Shown here: positions 53,851 to 62,772 of the stretch, piece by piece | Numbering within the stretch: the first letter of the stretch is position 1 | Layout of the letters: the number at the start of each line of letters is the position of its first letter | NCBI GenBank assembly: GCA_000585055.1 | Contig: JEMX01000078.1 | Span: 1-64,000 of the forward strand | Direction of reading: 5' to 3' | Length of the DNA stretch: 64,000 nt | Source: Candidatus Accumulibacter appositus | GTDB taxonomy: Bacteria; Pseudomonadota; Gammaproteobacteria; Burkholderiales; Rhodocyclaceae | Notes under the pieces: model-generated | What the model saw: the letters and a program-made list of their open reading frames with translations, nothing else | Told to the model about the DNA's origin: nothing | The model's database searches: none | Program-made: the position numbers and the translations under genes

Positions 53851-54236
53851 AGCCCGACGATAGCGGTGGGCAGCAGCGCAACGTCCTTGGCGGCCTGCTC
53901 GGCTCGTGCAGCGAGAAGCCGATGACCGGATTCTTCCGCGATGGTTGCTGCAACACCAACGAGGAAGATTTCGGCAGCCATACCATTTGTGTAGTCGCCA
54001 CTGCCGATTTCCTGGCTTTCTCCAAGGCCAGCGGCAACGACCTGTCGACGCCGCGGCCGGAATTCGGATTTGCCGGATTGCAGCCCGGCGATCGTTGGTG
54101 CCTCTGTGCGGCTCGCTGGCAGCAAGCCCTGCTCGCCGGCAAGGCACCACAGGTGGTTCTCAATGCCACCAACGAAGCGGCGCTGCTGGTCGTCAGCCTC
54201 GACGACCTCAAGCCGCACGCCATCGATCTGAACTGA
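53847..54236 (+). CDS. DUF2237 family protein, coupled to the isc operon
   Basis: 129 aa. Conserved features are NVLGGLLGSCSEKPMTGFFR with DGCCNTNEEDFGSHTICVV, and GDRWCLCAARWQQALLAGKA: six Cys in three groups. DUF2237 is widespread and its function is not established. Its ATG overlaps the iscX stop, so four genes from hscA on are linked by ATGA overlaps, which strongly suggests a link to Fe-S work in this organism. Confidence 0.85.
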   Translation: MKPDDSGGQQRNVLGGLLGSCSEKPMTGFFRDGCCNTNEEDFGSHTICVVATADFLAFSKASGNDLSTPRPEFGFAGLQPGDRWCLCAARWQQALLAGKAPQVVLNATNEAALLVVSLDDLKPHAIDLN

Positions 54237-54473
54237 AGCACTGCGCACGGAGCGGTGAACGCCGACGACCCATGCTCCGGGCGTCGTCCCGCGGGCGGCC
54301 CGAGCGCTTCCGGCTGATGGCTATCGCCAGCGCCGGGCAGGTGCGACAATGGCGTCGCCACTTAAGGGCTTGCGTTGGGCGAACTGTTTTCGATTACCCG
54401 ACACTCACCGATTGCTACTTCGAGTGCCTGCTGCCTTGACCTCCTTGCAAACCGCCAACGGCCGTGCCCGGCC

Positions 54474-55283
54474 ATGAATATCAGAGTCGCTACCTACAAC
54501 ATCCATAAAGGTGTTACCGGCATTCGTGGTCGGCCCCGTATTCATGACGTGCGCCAAGCCTTGCAGGCGATCGACGCCGACATCGTCTTTCTTCAGGAAG
54601 TGCAGGATCGTAACGAGCGTCTGGCGCATCACCCCGACCAGCCGCTGGGAACGCAGCTCGAGTACCTTTCCTTCGGTGCCTATGCGCATCGCGCCTACGG
54701 CATGAATGCCGTCTATCCGCATGGCCATCACGGCAACGCCATCCTTTCGCGTCACCGCATCGTCAATTTCATCAACCACGACATTTCTGACCACGTGCTC
54801 GAAAAGCGCGGCCTGCTGCATGCCGTACTGCGCGTCGGTCGTGGCCGGGGCTCCGAGGTGCATCTGATCTGCCTGCACCTCGGGCTGATCAAACGCAGCC
54901 GCGTTCGCCAGGCGACCTTTCTGGCCGATCTGGTGCAGCGCGAGGTTCCTCCCGATGCGCCGCTAATCATTGCCGGCGACTTCAACGACTGGCAGCAGCG
55001 TGTCGATGGCCTGCTGCGCACCCGTCTCGGCGTCGAGGAGGTCGCCGTCGCGGCCCGGTCGACAACACGTGCCAAGACGATGCTCAACTGGCTGCTCACC
55101 TGGCGCAGCGGCAAGCAGCCGGGCGCCGGCGTCTCGCGGACCTTCCCCAGCTTCGCCCCGTGGCTGACCCTCGACCGCATCTACGTGCGCGGCTTCGAGG
55201 TCCTCGACATGCATGTTCCCAACGGCCTGGCGTGGGCGCGTTGCTCGGATCACGCGCCGCTGATTGCCGAGCTCAGACTCTGA
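54474..55283 (+). CDS. Endonuclease/exonuclease/phosphatase (EEP) family protein
   Basis: 269 aa from the ATG at 54474. EEP motifs: ATYNIHKGVTG (Asn and His), FLQEVQDRNERL (metal Glu), HLICLHLGLIKRSR, IIAGDFNDWQQRVDG (GDFND) and CSDHAPLIAELRL (SDH). It is a soluble protein without a signal peptide. DNA, phospholipid or nucleotide substrates are all possible. Confidence 0.87.
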   Translation: MNIRVATYNIHKGVTGIRGRPRIHDVRQALQAIDADIVFLQEVQDRNERLAHHPDQPLGTQLEYLSFGAYAHRAYGMNAVYPHGHHGNAILSRHRIVNFINHDISDHVLEKRGLLHAVLRVGRGRGSEVHLICLHLGLIKRSRVRQATFLADLVQREVPPDAPLIIAGDFNDWQQRVDGLLRTRLGVEEVAVAARSTTRAKTMLNWLLTWRSGKQPGAGVSRTFPSFAPWLTLDRIYVRGFEVLDMHVPNGLAWARCSDHAPLIAELRL

Positions 55284-55477
55284 GCAGCCTGCGGGTGAAT
55301 GCTGACATCTGCAGGCGCACTAGATCGAGATAATCGGGATCGTCGGCGGCAAGCAGGCTCGCCTGGCGCGCCTGCCATGACTGTGGCGTTGCAGCAATCG
55401 TTGCCGCCGTGGGAAAGCATGCCGCCGGCGCGCGGTGCGCTGACGGGCTAGAATCGTCGGGAATCACGGTGGTGCAC

Positions 55478-55495
55478 TGCACCAAGAATGGTGCT
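55478..55495. promoter_or_regulatory. NtrC-like palindrome TGCACCA-N4-TGGTGCT
   Basis: TGCACCA (55478-55484), AGAA, TGGTGCT (55489-55495), matching the NtrC consensus TGCACCA-N4-TGGTGCA at all but the last base. It touches a TATAGT (55495-55500) and lies 47 bp before the ATG of the gene at 55542. Position over a -10 would mean repression or a different factor. Confidence 0.45.
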
Positions 55496-55541
55496 ATAGT
55501 GAAACCTGTCGTTCACCCCACTACGGCTGTCCAGACGTTCC

Positions 55542-56006
55542 ATGTATATCGTAGATGATCCAACCCTGGCCTTGATTACTCGTTTTTTGGGCGATCTCGC
55601 GCCTCAAGGCGGCGCTGACGAAGAGTTTTTCCGCCGCCAGCTCGCCGCGGTAGAAGCCTATGTCGAGCGCTTTCCCGAGGGTGAGCGCGACACACGAGCT
55701 CTGGAGTGGGTCGAGGCCAACGCCATGCACTATCGTCAGCAGTGGCAGAAGCAGGCGGCGGTCAGCGCCTTCGCGAGTCGGCGCTGTGCCGATTGTCCGC
55801 TGGCCGGTGGTCATCAGGACAAGCCCTGCGCCATCCATCGTCGTTGGCTGAAACTACTCGAGCGCTACGCCGCGGACGAGCTTTCTTCGCATGACTATGT
55901 GGAAATGAGTCTGGCGCTGTTGAATGCTCACAAGACCTGGCTGAAGGTGACTCGCTGCCACGAGCCCGCGGAATCCACGGGCTCGCCCACCTTGGTTGCC
56001 GGCTGA
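55542..56006 (+). CDS. Unknown protein with a Cys-rich CxxCPL/CxxH motif
   Basis: 154 aa, not recognised. It has acidic helices at the N-terminus and then RRCADCPLAGGHQDKPCAIH, with three Cys and His spaced as a possible metal site, followed by RRWLKLLERYAADELSSHDY. No signal peptide. It is preceded by a strong palindrome, and its stop is 45 bp before the end of the convergent rdgC. Confidence 0.6.
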   Translation: MYIVDDPTLALITRFLGDLAPQGGADEEFFRRQLAAVEAYVERFPEGERDTRALEWVEANAMHYRQQWQKQAAVSAFASRRCADCPLAGGHQDKPCAIHRRWLKLLERYAADELSSHDYVEMSLALLNAHKTWLKVTRCHEPAESTGSPTLVAG

Positions 56007-56051
56007 CCGGCTAACCGGCCGCGCGAGCAAGCGAGCTCGCGTATTTGGTGA

Positions 56052-56951
56052 TCAGATCGCGGCGGCCGGCTCGCCACCGAGAGCCGCACGCAGATCATCG
56101 AGCAGTTGCGCGACTTCACCGCTCATCAGCGTGAAGTCGATGTCGAAGCGTTCGTCTTCATTGTCCGCCTGGCCGTCCGCCTGCTCCTTGAGGATGTCGA
56201 GGAAGGCCAGTCGTTTGATCTGCAGATTGTCGTCGAGAACGAAGGAAATGCGGTCGTTCCAGGTCATCGCCAGACGCGTGACGACCTTGCCGGCCTCGAT
56301 ATGCTGCCGGATTTCCTCGCCTTCCAGGCTGTGTTTGACGTAGCGCACGGTCGCCTTCTCGGCCGAGCGCAGTTCGAGATCCTGGTCGAGCGTGAAGCCG
56401 GTCGGCGCTTCGCCGCCGGCGACCCAGCTGGTCATCGCCGCCGATGGCGACTGAATGACCTTGAACACTTTGGCCGGCACGCCGTCGACTGACTTGCGCA
56501 GATGTTCAAGGAACTCCTCGGCTTTCGCCGGCGACGCCGAGTCGATTACCAGCCAGCCGTTGCTGCGGTCTATCCAGGCGAAAGTGCTGCGTCGGCGAAC
56601 GAAGGCCCGCGGCAGCAGTTCGAGGGTCATCTCTTCCTGGATTTCACGCATTTCCTTGCGGCCAATGCGGCGCCCTTCTGCTTCCTCGATGGCTTTCGCC
56701 TTGTCGCTGGCGAAGCGCTTGACGATCGACGCCGGCAGCAGCTTCTCCTCGACGCCAAGGGCAAACAGCCATTGCTGGTTGACCGAATGGATCAGCGCAC
56801 CCCCGTCGCGCGGCGCGACCCAGCCCATGCTGCGCGGATCGGTCGCACTGCAGCCTTGCAGCGTCAGCCGGGCAAGCTGTTCTTCCAGGGCTGCGGCGTC
56901 AATGGCCCAGTTCTTGGGGAGGCGGTAGAGATAAAGGTTCTTGAACCACAT
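56052..56951 (-). CDS. rdgC: Recombination-associated protein RdgC
   Basis: Ring-shaped dimer that binds DNA and limits RecA. 299 aa, as usual. The start MWFKNLYLYRLPKNWAIDAA, the segment GWVAPRDGGALIHSVNQQWL and the late block VTRLAMTWNDRISFVLDDNL are typical. It faces the gene at 55542. The 332 bp between its start and the tRNA carry no gene. Confidence 0.94.
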   Translation of the reverse strand: MWFKNLYLYRLPKNWAIDAAALEEQLARLTLQGCSATDPRSMGWVAPRDGGALIHSVNQQWLFALGVEEKLLPASIVKRFASDKAKAIEEAEGRRIGRKEMREIQEEMTLELLPRAFVRRRSTFAWIDRSNGWLVIDSASPAKAEEFLEHLRKSVDGVPAKVFKVIQSPSAAMTSWVAGGEAPTGFTLDQDLELRSAEKATVRYVKHSLEGEEIRQHIEAGKVVTRLAMTWNDRISFVLDDNLQIKRLAFLDILKEQADGQADNEDERFDIDFTLMSGEVAQLLDDLRAALGGEPAAAI

Positions 56952-57152
56952 GGGCGGACTCGAAATCGTAAAAAAGGCGGCAATTATAGGCCTGAATCGG
57001 TAGCTTCTTGCCAGCTCACCACGGCACGCCCGCCCATGACGCCCATGAACCAGTCCGTCGGCCGCTCATCGGCAGGGTGATGAGGCGAGGACGCGCGAAG
57101 GAGGCAGAGCCAGGTCGTGCCTTCCTCTACCGGCCAGTTTTGCACGCGGATG

Positions 57153-57182
57153 CTGACAGCGCTGGCTGGTCGCGGTTAGAAT
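57153..57182 (+). promoter_or_regulatory. Possible promoter of tRNA-Leu
   Basis: CTGACA (57153-57158), an 18 bp spacer and TAGAAT (57177-57182), about 100 bp before the tRNA. It is the only fair match in the 56952-57283 gap, which otherwise shows nothing. Confidence 0.35.
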
Positions 57183-57283
57183 GCCGCACTTGCGCTGGCG
57201 CTTCGCGTCGGTGTGCTTGCCAGGTCGCCAAGCCGGTGCTGCGGTGCAGCTTCGTGGAGGTGCTTGACTTGGTGGCTGGCAGC

Positions 57284-57368
57284 GCCCAGGTGGCGAAATT
57301 GGTAGACGCAGCAGGTTTAGGTCCTGCCGCCGCAAGGTGTGGGGGTTCGATTCCCTTCCTGGGCACCA
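57284..57368 (+). tRNA. tRNA-Leu, anticodon UAG
   Basis: Acceptor arms GCCCAGG (57284-57290) and CCTGGGC (57358-57364), followed by ACCA, so CCA is encoded. The anticodon stem GCAGG/CCTGC encloses TTTAGGT, giving TAG at 57318-57320. A long variable arm of class II type lies between the anticodon and T arms, and the T loop GGTTCGATTCC is canonical. The gene is intact and forms the left boundary of an integrated element. Confidence 0.95.
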
Positions 57369-57403
57369 AACAACAATCCAAGGTAGTCCGTAGTACTCCA
57401 GAG

Positions 57404-57427
57404 AACCCGCCTAAGTGCGGGTTTTTT
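57404..57427 (+). terminator. Rho-independent terminator after tRNA-Leu
   Basis: AACCCGC (57404-57410), loop CTAAGT, GCGGGTT (57417-57423) and a T-run. Confidence 0.88.
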
Positions 57428-57447
57428 GTTGTCTTTTTGTCCGCTGA

Positions 57448-57559
57448 GGGGTAACTTAGTCCCATTGCATCCGGATTCTGGTAGGGGTAACTTTCGGGGT
57501 AACTTCCCGTCCTTCTGGGGTAACTTCCGGGGTAACTTCGGTTTCGGCTGGGGTAACTT
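57448..57559 (+). repeat. Six direct repeats GGGGTAACTT before the integrase
   Basis: Copies at 57448, 57484, 57496, 57517, 57529 and 57550. Spacings are 36, 12, 21, 12 and 21 bp, so two 12/21 units are regular. They stand between the tRNA att site and the integrase gene, the normal place for integrase arm-type sites. The repeats would be translated as WGNF-like units only if the integrase frame were extended upstream. Confidence 0.85.
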
Positions 57560-57596
57560 TCAGGCGCGTAACCGAATTCAGATCATGGAGGACGTT

Positions 57597-58808
57597 ATGC
57601 CGCTCACGGATACCGCAGTACGCAACGCGAAACCAGTCGCCAAGCCGGTCAAGCTGTTCGACGGCTTGGGGCTGTTCCTCATCGTCACCCCTGCCGGCGG
57701 CAAGTGGTGGCGCTTCCGATACAGTTTCGACGGCAAGGAAAAGCTGCTTTCTCTTGGCACCTATCCCGATACCAGCCTCGTGAAAGCGCGGGAGGCGCGC
57801 AGCGCGGCGCGAAAGCTCATTGCTCAGGGGATTGACCCTGGCGCTGATCGGAAAGCGGCGAAGGAAGCACAGGCGGCGCTGACCGAGAACTGCTTTGAGA
57901 CCGTCTGCAGGGATTGGCTGGAACAGCGTAAGGGGACGGTCGAACCGGCGCAGCACGTCAAGACACTTGCGCGGATGGTGAACGATGTCTTCCCTTGGCT
58001 GGGGGCAAAGCCAATCAGTGAGATTTCAGCACCCGATGTGCTCGCCGTACTGCGGCGGATCGACGAGCGCGGCGCGCGCTACACGGCGCACCGGGTGCGC
58101 AGCGAGATCAGCCAAGCATTCCGCTATGCCATCGCCACAGGACGCGCCGAGCGCGATCCATGCCCCGACCTGAAGGGCGCGATACCTTCGCCCAAGGCTG
58201 AACACTTCGCATCTATCACGACACCGAGCGAAGTTGCCGAACTGCTGCGCGCCATTGATGGCTTCCGAGGTACGTTCGTCGTCAAGAGTGCGCTACTGCT
58301 CGCGCCCTTGCTGTTCGTCCGACCTGGAGAACTACGGAAGGCGGAATGGACCGGCTTCGACTTGGACAAAGGCGAATGGCGCTACCTTGTCACCAAGACG
58401 AAGACACGGCATCTAGTACCGCTGGCACCGCAAGCCGTGGCACTCCTGCGCGAACTGCACCCGCTGACCGGGAGCGGGCGGTATGTCTTCCCTGGGCGAG
58501 ATCCCCACAAGGCCATGAGCGAGGCCGCCGTCAACGCCGCGCTGCGGCGCATAGGGTACAACACCAAGACCGAAATCACGGGCCACGGCTTTAGGGCGAT
58601 GGCGCGAACGATTCTGCACGAGGTGCTGGGCATCAAGCCCGAAGTGATCGAGCATCAGCTTGCTCATGCCGTACCGGACGCCCTGGGCGGCGCCTACAAC
58701 CGGACGAAGTTCCTGAAGGACCGGCGCGCCATGATGCACCAGTGGGCCGACTATCTGACCAAGCTAAAGGCCGGGGCGGAAGTGATCGCCATCACGACGG
58801 CAGCGTGA
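57597..58808 (+). CDS. int: Tyrosine recombinase integrase, P4/DUF4102 type
   Basis: 403 aa from the ATG at 57597, with GGAGG 6 bp upstream. The N-terminal DUF4102 arm-binding domain starts MPLTDTAVRNAKPVAKPVKL, a SAM-like core-binding domain follows, and the catalytic domain has Arg in FVRPGELRKAEW, the H-x-x-R box HGFRAMARTIL, HQLAHAVPD and the nucleophile Tyr in GGAYNRTKFL. Integrases of this group commonly use tRNA 3' ends. An upstream in-frame extension to 57426 consists of the repeated WGNF units and is not real. Confidence 0.93.
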   Translation: MPLTDTAVRNAKPVAKPVKLFDGLGLFLIVTPAGGKWWRFRYSFDGKEKLLSLGTYPDTSLVKAREARSAARKLIAQGIDPGADRKAAKEAQAALTENCFETVCRDWLEQRKGTVEPAQHVKTLARMVNDVFPWLGAKPISEISAPDVLAVLRRIDERGARYTAHRVRSEISQAFRYAIATGRAERDPCPDLKGAIPSPKAEHFASITTPSEVAELLRAIDGFRGTFVVKSALLLAPLLFVRPGELRKAEWTGFDLDKGEWRYLVTKTKTRHLVPLAPQAVALLRELHPLTGSGRYVFPGRDPHKAMSEAAVNAALRRIGYNTKTEITGHGFRAMARTILHEVLGIKPEVIEHQLAHAVPDALGGAYNRTKFLKDRRAMMHQWADYLTKLKAGAEVIAITTAA

Positions 58809-58921
58809 CCGACTGAGCAAAACTGAGCAAAGCCGCGCCTATCCCGACGGGGAGAAAACCGGGAACCCTTGCCCGGCTGGCGCGGCATCCTGTCTCAAGG
58901 GCGAAGCGTGAAAGGGGCGCT

Positions 58922-59545
58922 ATGGAAAACGAGATCGACCCACTATGGCATCTTGCGGACACCTTGACGGTGCGAGAAGCGGCGGCATTGATTGCGGGGT
59001 ATGACCCGGCGGACATTGCGTGGATGAATGATGATTTGTCCAGCAATCAGGATTGGCCGCGCCATTACCCGGCGGAAGCGTCGCTGCGAGGCGCAGTGTT
59101 GTCTGGAGCGATCAAGTCGGAAAAAGCATCAACCGGCAAATATCATCACATCCGCATGGTTGGCGAAGAGTCAGAAGGTCATTGGGAGCCGTTGAACGAA
59201 ATTAGTGCGACGGGAACACGCATCAATGTCGACGACCTGAGGGAATGGCTAACAATCCGTGGATTGCGCACGGGCTTCTTTTTTCCGACTGCGACCGATA
59301 CCCCCGACTACCTTGACGCACGAGATCCACGCTACGCCCCAAAGCTGGCGGCGGCCGTGCGGGCATGGCTAGCAGTGACCGATACCGGCAAGACAAGCCC
59401 GAAGCGGGCGCTGGTAAAATGGTTGCGAGAACATGCGGCGGAATTCGGCCTGTCTGACGACGAAGGCAAGCCCAACGAAACCGGAATCGAAGAAGTTGCG
59501 AAGGTGGCGAACTGGCAACTTGGCGGCGGCGCCCCAAAGTCATAA
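58922..59545 (+). CDS. Unknown protein of the integrated element
   Basis: 207 aa, not recognised. The start MENEIDPLWHLADTLTVREA has a predicted helix, followed by LIAGYDPADIAWMNDDLS, which resembles proteins of unknown function found after integrases. Its middle has LREWLTIRGLRTGFFFPTAT, and the C-terminal part a helix-rich AVRAWLAVTDTGKTSPKRAL. No catalytic motif or membrane segment is seen. It lies 113 bp after the integrase. Confidence 0.65.
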   Translation: MENEIDPLWHLADTLTVREAAALIAGYDPADIAWMNDDLSSNQDWPRHYPAEASLRGAVLSGAIKSEKASTGKYHHIRMVGEESEGHWEPLNEISATGTRINVDDLREWLTIRGLRTGFFFPTATDTPDYLDARDPRYAPKLAAAVRAWLAVTDTGKTSPKRALVKWLREHAAEFGLSDDEGKPNETGIEEVAKVANWQLGGGAPKS

Positions 59546-59753
59546 CCCACCCACCCCTGAAAGCCTTGCAAATACTGGTTTTCTGATCGTCCGCCGCGTG
59601 CAACCTACCCCCTCGTTCCGGGAGAACCTACCCCTCCATTAGCCGATTTTCTGAGCATGTTTTCGTAACCCACCGTCCTATTCAGACGGCGCCAGAACAG
59701 CTCCAATGCTCGCCATGTTCAACACGGCCAACGACGGCCGTAACCGGAGAAAC

Positions 59754-59969
59754 ATGGCTAGCACACTCCCCGAAACAGGCTTCCTTCGCCTGTCGCAAAT
59801 CATCGGCAACCCCAAAGCCGTTCCGCCGATTCCCGCACTTATCCCCATCAAGAAGTCCTGCTGGTGGGCAGGCGTCAAGTCTGGACGCTTCCCGGCGCCG
59901 AAGAAGCTTGGCCCCCGCGTCACCGTCTGGCGAGTCGAGGACATCCGCGCCTTGATTGCTACGGCGTAA
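59754..59969 (+). CDS. AlpA family transcriptional regulator
   Basis: 71 aa winged-helix/MerR-like DNA-binding protein. TGFLRLSQIIGNPKAVPPIP, KKSCWWAGVKSGRFPAPKKL and RVTVWRVEDIRALIA are the AlpA/excisionase signature. AlpA proteins often drive integrase or excision genes in P4-like elements. The start at 59754 has CCGGAGAAAC; a longer frame from 59706 is possible. Confidence 0.85.
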   Translation: MASTLPETGFLRLSQIIGNPKAVPPIPALIPIKKSCWWAGVKSGRFPAPKKLGPRVTVWRVEDIRALIATA

Positions 59970-59982
59970 AGGGGGCTGCACC

Positions 59983-60270
59983 ATGACCGCTAATTCACGC
60001 GTCCCGGCGGGGGCTGCCATTCGGCACTTCAAGGGCACCAGCAGCGGCGACGAGATCATCGCCGAGATCCCCAAGAACAGCCGCGAGGTGTACCGCATCA
60101 TGCGGCGCACGTTCAAGGGCTACAAGCTGGTCGACGTTCGCGTCTGGTTCGACGACGCCGATACCGGCGAGCTACGACCAGGCAAGGGGGTTTCGCTCAA
60201 GCTCGAAATCCTGCCGGAGATTGTTGACGCCCTGGCCGGGCTGATCGCGGGGGGCGCGCGCGATGAGTGA
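59983..60270 (+). CDS. PC4-like (transcriptional coactivator p15 family) protein
   Basis: 95 aa. The segment IIAEIPKNSREVYRIMRRTF, KGYKLVDVRVWFDDADTGEL and RPGKGVSLKLEILPEIVDAL resembles the PC4/Sub1 single-strand-DNA-binding fold. It overlaps the primase gene by 8 bp, which suggests a joint role in replication. The ATG at 59983 follows a GGGGG sequence. The match to the family is by eye. Confidence 0.65.
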   Translation: MTANSRVPAGAAIRHFKGTSSGDEIIAEIPKNSREVYRIMRRTFKGYKLVDVRVWFDDADTGELRPGKGVSLKLEILPEIVDALAGLIAGGARDE

Positions 60271-62770
60271 CCCTATCCAGGAATTCCGCGAAGCGATCCA
60301 CCAAGGCGGGCTGGTCCCCCCTGAAGTGATCGAAGCAGATGGCAAACTGCGACGCTTCGCCAGCAACGGCCGACGCAATGACGACGCAGGCTGGTACCTG
60401 TTATACGGCGACGGCATACCCTCGGGTAGTTTCGGCGACTGGCGCACAGGCCTGACGCAATCCTGGCGGGCCGATATTGGCCGCGCACTGACGCCGGTAG
60501 AGGAAGCAGAACACCGGGCAAAGATCAAAGCCATGCGTCTCGAGCGTGAAGCCGATGACGCGCGGCGGCGGACCGAGGCAGAGACGACGGCGGCGGCGAT
60601 CTTGACGTCGGCAACGCTGGCGACCGATGGCTACGCCTATTTGATCCGCAAGCGCATCAAGGCGAACGGCACACTGCTGCACAAGGGCAGGCTAGTCGTT
60701 CCCATGCGGGCCGACGGAAAGGTGCGTTCGCTTCAATTCATCGGCCCGGACGGCGACAAGCGCTTCCTGACAGGCGGACGGGTGGCGGGCTGCTATTTCG
60801 GTATTGGCAGCGTGAAGGACTCGGCGAAACTGTGCATCGCCGAAGGCTTCGCAACCGGAGCGAGCGTGCACGAAGCGACCGCCTACCCGGTGGCCGTGGC
60901 ATTCAATGCCGGCAACCTGCTCGCCACTGCGCAAGCCATGCGTGCGAAATTCCCGACTTTGCCGTTGATCCTGTGTGCCGACGATGACTATCGCACTGCG
61001 GGCAATCCGGGCCTTGCGAAGGCGACCGAGGCGGCGAGCTCCGTCGGCGGGCTGCTGGCAATCCCTGACTTCGGCGCCGAGCGGCCGCTCGGCGCGACCG
61101 ACTTCAACGACATGGCGCAGCTATGCGGAGCGGAAGCGGTGAGGCGCGCCATAGCGGGCGCAACGAGCCTGACAAGGGCAGCCTGCCCGCCGGATGGTGA
61201 AAGCACGCCAGCGGCCGATTCTGCAAGCGGGGCATGGCTTCGTGCCGTCGCCAAAGTGCCCGTGGAGCCCGAGCCCTGGCGCGACCCGCTGCCGATTCCT
61301 TCCGCGCTGCTGCCCGTCGAGCCGTTCGACGTGGAACTGCTACCGATCGCGCTGCGGGCATGGGTGGAAGACATCGCGGAGCGGATGCAGTGCCCTCCTG
61401 ACTTCCCGGCTGTCGGCGCCATGGTGGCGCTATCGTCGGTAATCGGCAGGAAGGCGTGCATCTGCCCGAAGCGGCACGACGACTGGCTGGTGGTCCCCAA
61501 CCTTTGGGGGGCGATTGTCGGGCGCCCTGGCGTGATGAAATCCCCGGCGCTGGCTGAGGTACTGAAGCCGCTTGATCGGCTAGCGGCCACTGCCGGCGAA
61601 CAGCACAGAGCGGCAATGCGGGAGCATGAAATCGGGCTGAAGCTGGAAGGGATGAGCGCCAAGGCCGTGGACAGCAAGGCGCAAAAGATGATCGCCAAAG
61701 GCGACCGCGCTGGCGCGGAGCGCCTGCTGATTGAATCGGCCGACACTGAAGCCGCAGGCAAGCCGGTACTGCGGCGCTACAAGATCACCGACGCCAGCGT
61801 CGAAGCCCTGGGGGAAATCCTGATGGAAAACCCATGGGGAACGCTGGCCTATCGCGACGAGCTGAACGGCCTCCTGCGCAGTCTCGACAAGGAAGGGCAG
61901 GAAGGCTCTCGGGCGTTCTACCTGCAAGCGTACGACGGCAACCAGGGCTACACCTCAGACCGCATCCTGCGCGGCCGGAATCTGCACATCGACGCCGTGT
62001 GCATCGCCATGCTTGGCGGTATCCAGCCGGGCAAGCTGCAGGCGTACATCCATGATGCCGTGAGCGGCGGTGCCGGCGACGACGGCTTGCTGCAACGCTT
62101 TGGCTTGCTGGTCTGGCCCGACGTAGACGGCGAGTGGCGCAACGTCGATAGATACCCGAACGGCGACGCCAAGAACAAGGCGTTTGAGACGTTCCAGAGG
62201 CTTGACGACCTCCCGCCGGGCGTCGATCCCGAGAGCGGAGATTCCGTACCCGCCGTCTATCGTTTCGCTGCCGACGCTCAAGTGCTATTCGACGACTGGC
62301 GGCGGGAGTTTGAACCCGCCTTGAGATCCGGCAATCACCATCCGGCGATGGAATCACACCTTGCCAAGTATCGGAAGCTGGTCCCCGCTGTTGCGCTGGT
62401 CTGTGCGCTGGCCGATGGTGAGAGCGCGGTCAGCAAGGATTCACTGCTGCGGGCGCTGGCATGGTCCGAATATCTGGAAACGCACGCGGCGAGGGCTTAC
62501 GCGGCAGGCACCAGGCCAGAGACGAACGGCGCTACCGCCCTGCTCGCGAAGATCACGGCCGGCGCGGTGGTGAATGGGTTCAAGGCGGCGGACGTGTACC
62601 TGAAGGGCTGGTCGTATCTGGGCACGCCGGAAGTCGTCAACGCGGCGGCGAGGATGCTTTGCGACCTGGGGCACCTCCGCCGGGCGGAAAAGAAATTCGG
62701 CACCGGCACTGCTGGCGGAAGAACATCGATTTCTTACCAGATCAATCCGGCAACGCTGGCGAAGGGCTGA
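60263..62770 (+). CDS. Primase/DUF3987 helicase-like protein of the element
   Basis: 835 aa. Residues ~20-120 are a zinc-less primase-like start (SFGDWRTGLTQSWRADIGRA). A TOPRIM domain lies around residues 140-290: KLCIAEGFATGASVHEATAY and LILCADDDYRTAGNPGLAKA, with acidic DDD. From ~350 a DUF3987 domain follows, with a degenerate P-loop GRPGVMKSPALAEVL near residue 419 and GTLAYRDELNGLLRSLDKEG. Proteins of this layout start replication in satellites and plasmids. Confidence 0.85.
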   Translation: MSDPIQEFREAIHQGGLVPPEVIEADGKLRRFASNGRRNDDAGWYLLYGDGIPSGSFGDWRTGLTQSWRADIGRALTPVEEAEHRAKIKAMRLEREADDARRRTEAETTAAAILTSATLATDGYAYLIRKRIKANGTLLHKGRLVVPMRADGKVRSLQFIGPDGDKRFLTGGRVAGCYFGIGSVKDSAKLCIAEGFATGASVHEATAYPVAVAFNAGNLLATAQAMRAKFPTLPLILCADDDYRTAGNPGLAKATEAASSVGGLLAIPDFGAERPLGATDFNDMAQLCGAEAVRRAIAGATSLTRAACPPDGESTPAADSASGAWLRAVAKVPVEPEPWRDPLPIPSALLPVEPFDVELLPIALRAWVEDIAERMQCPPDFPAVGAMVALSSVIGRKACICPKRHDDWLVVPNLWGAIVGRPGVMKSPALAEVLKPLDRLAATAGEQHRAAMREHEIGLKLEGMSAKAVDSKAQKMIAKGDRAGAERLLIESADTEAAGKPVLRRYKITDASVEALGEILMENPWGTLAYRDELNGLLRSLDKEGQEGSRAFYLQAYDGNQGYTSDRILRGRNLHIDAVCIAMLGGIQPGKLQAYIHDAVSGGAGDDGLLQRFGLLVWPDVDGEWRNVDRYPNGDAKNKAFETFQRLDDLPPGVDPESGDSVPAVYRFAADAQVLFDDWRREFEPALRSGNHHPAMESHLAKYRKLVPAVALVCALADGESAVSKDSLLRALAWSEYLETHAARAYAAGTRPETNGATALLAKITAGAVVNGFKAADVYLKGWSYLGTPEVVNAAARMLCDLGHLRRAEKKFGTGTAGGRTSISYQINPATLAKG

Positions 62771-62772
62771 CC

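Noticed and set aside
57426..57596. N-terminal extension of the integrase made of WGNF-like repeats
   Set aside because: The protein repeat comes from DNA direct repeats likely to be integrase binding sites; the ATG at 57597 has a good ribosome-binding site and the family start.
59602..59634. Two AACCTACCCC direct repeats before alpA, considered as iterons
   Set aside because: Only two copies with 23 bp period in C-rich DNA; not enough for an origin.
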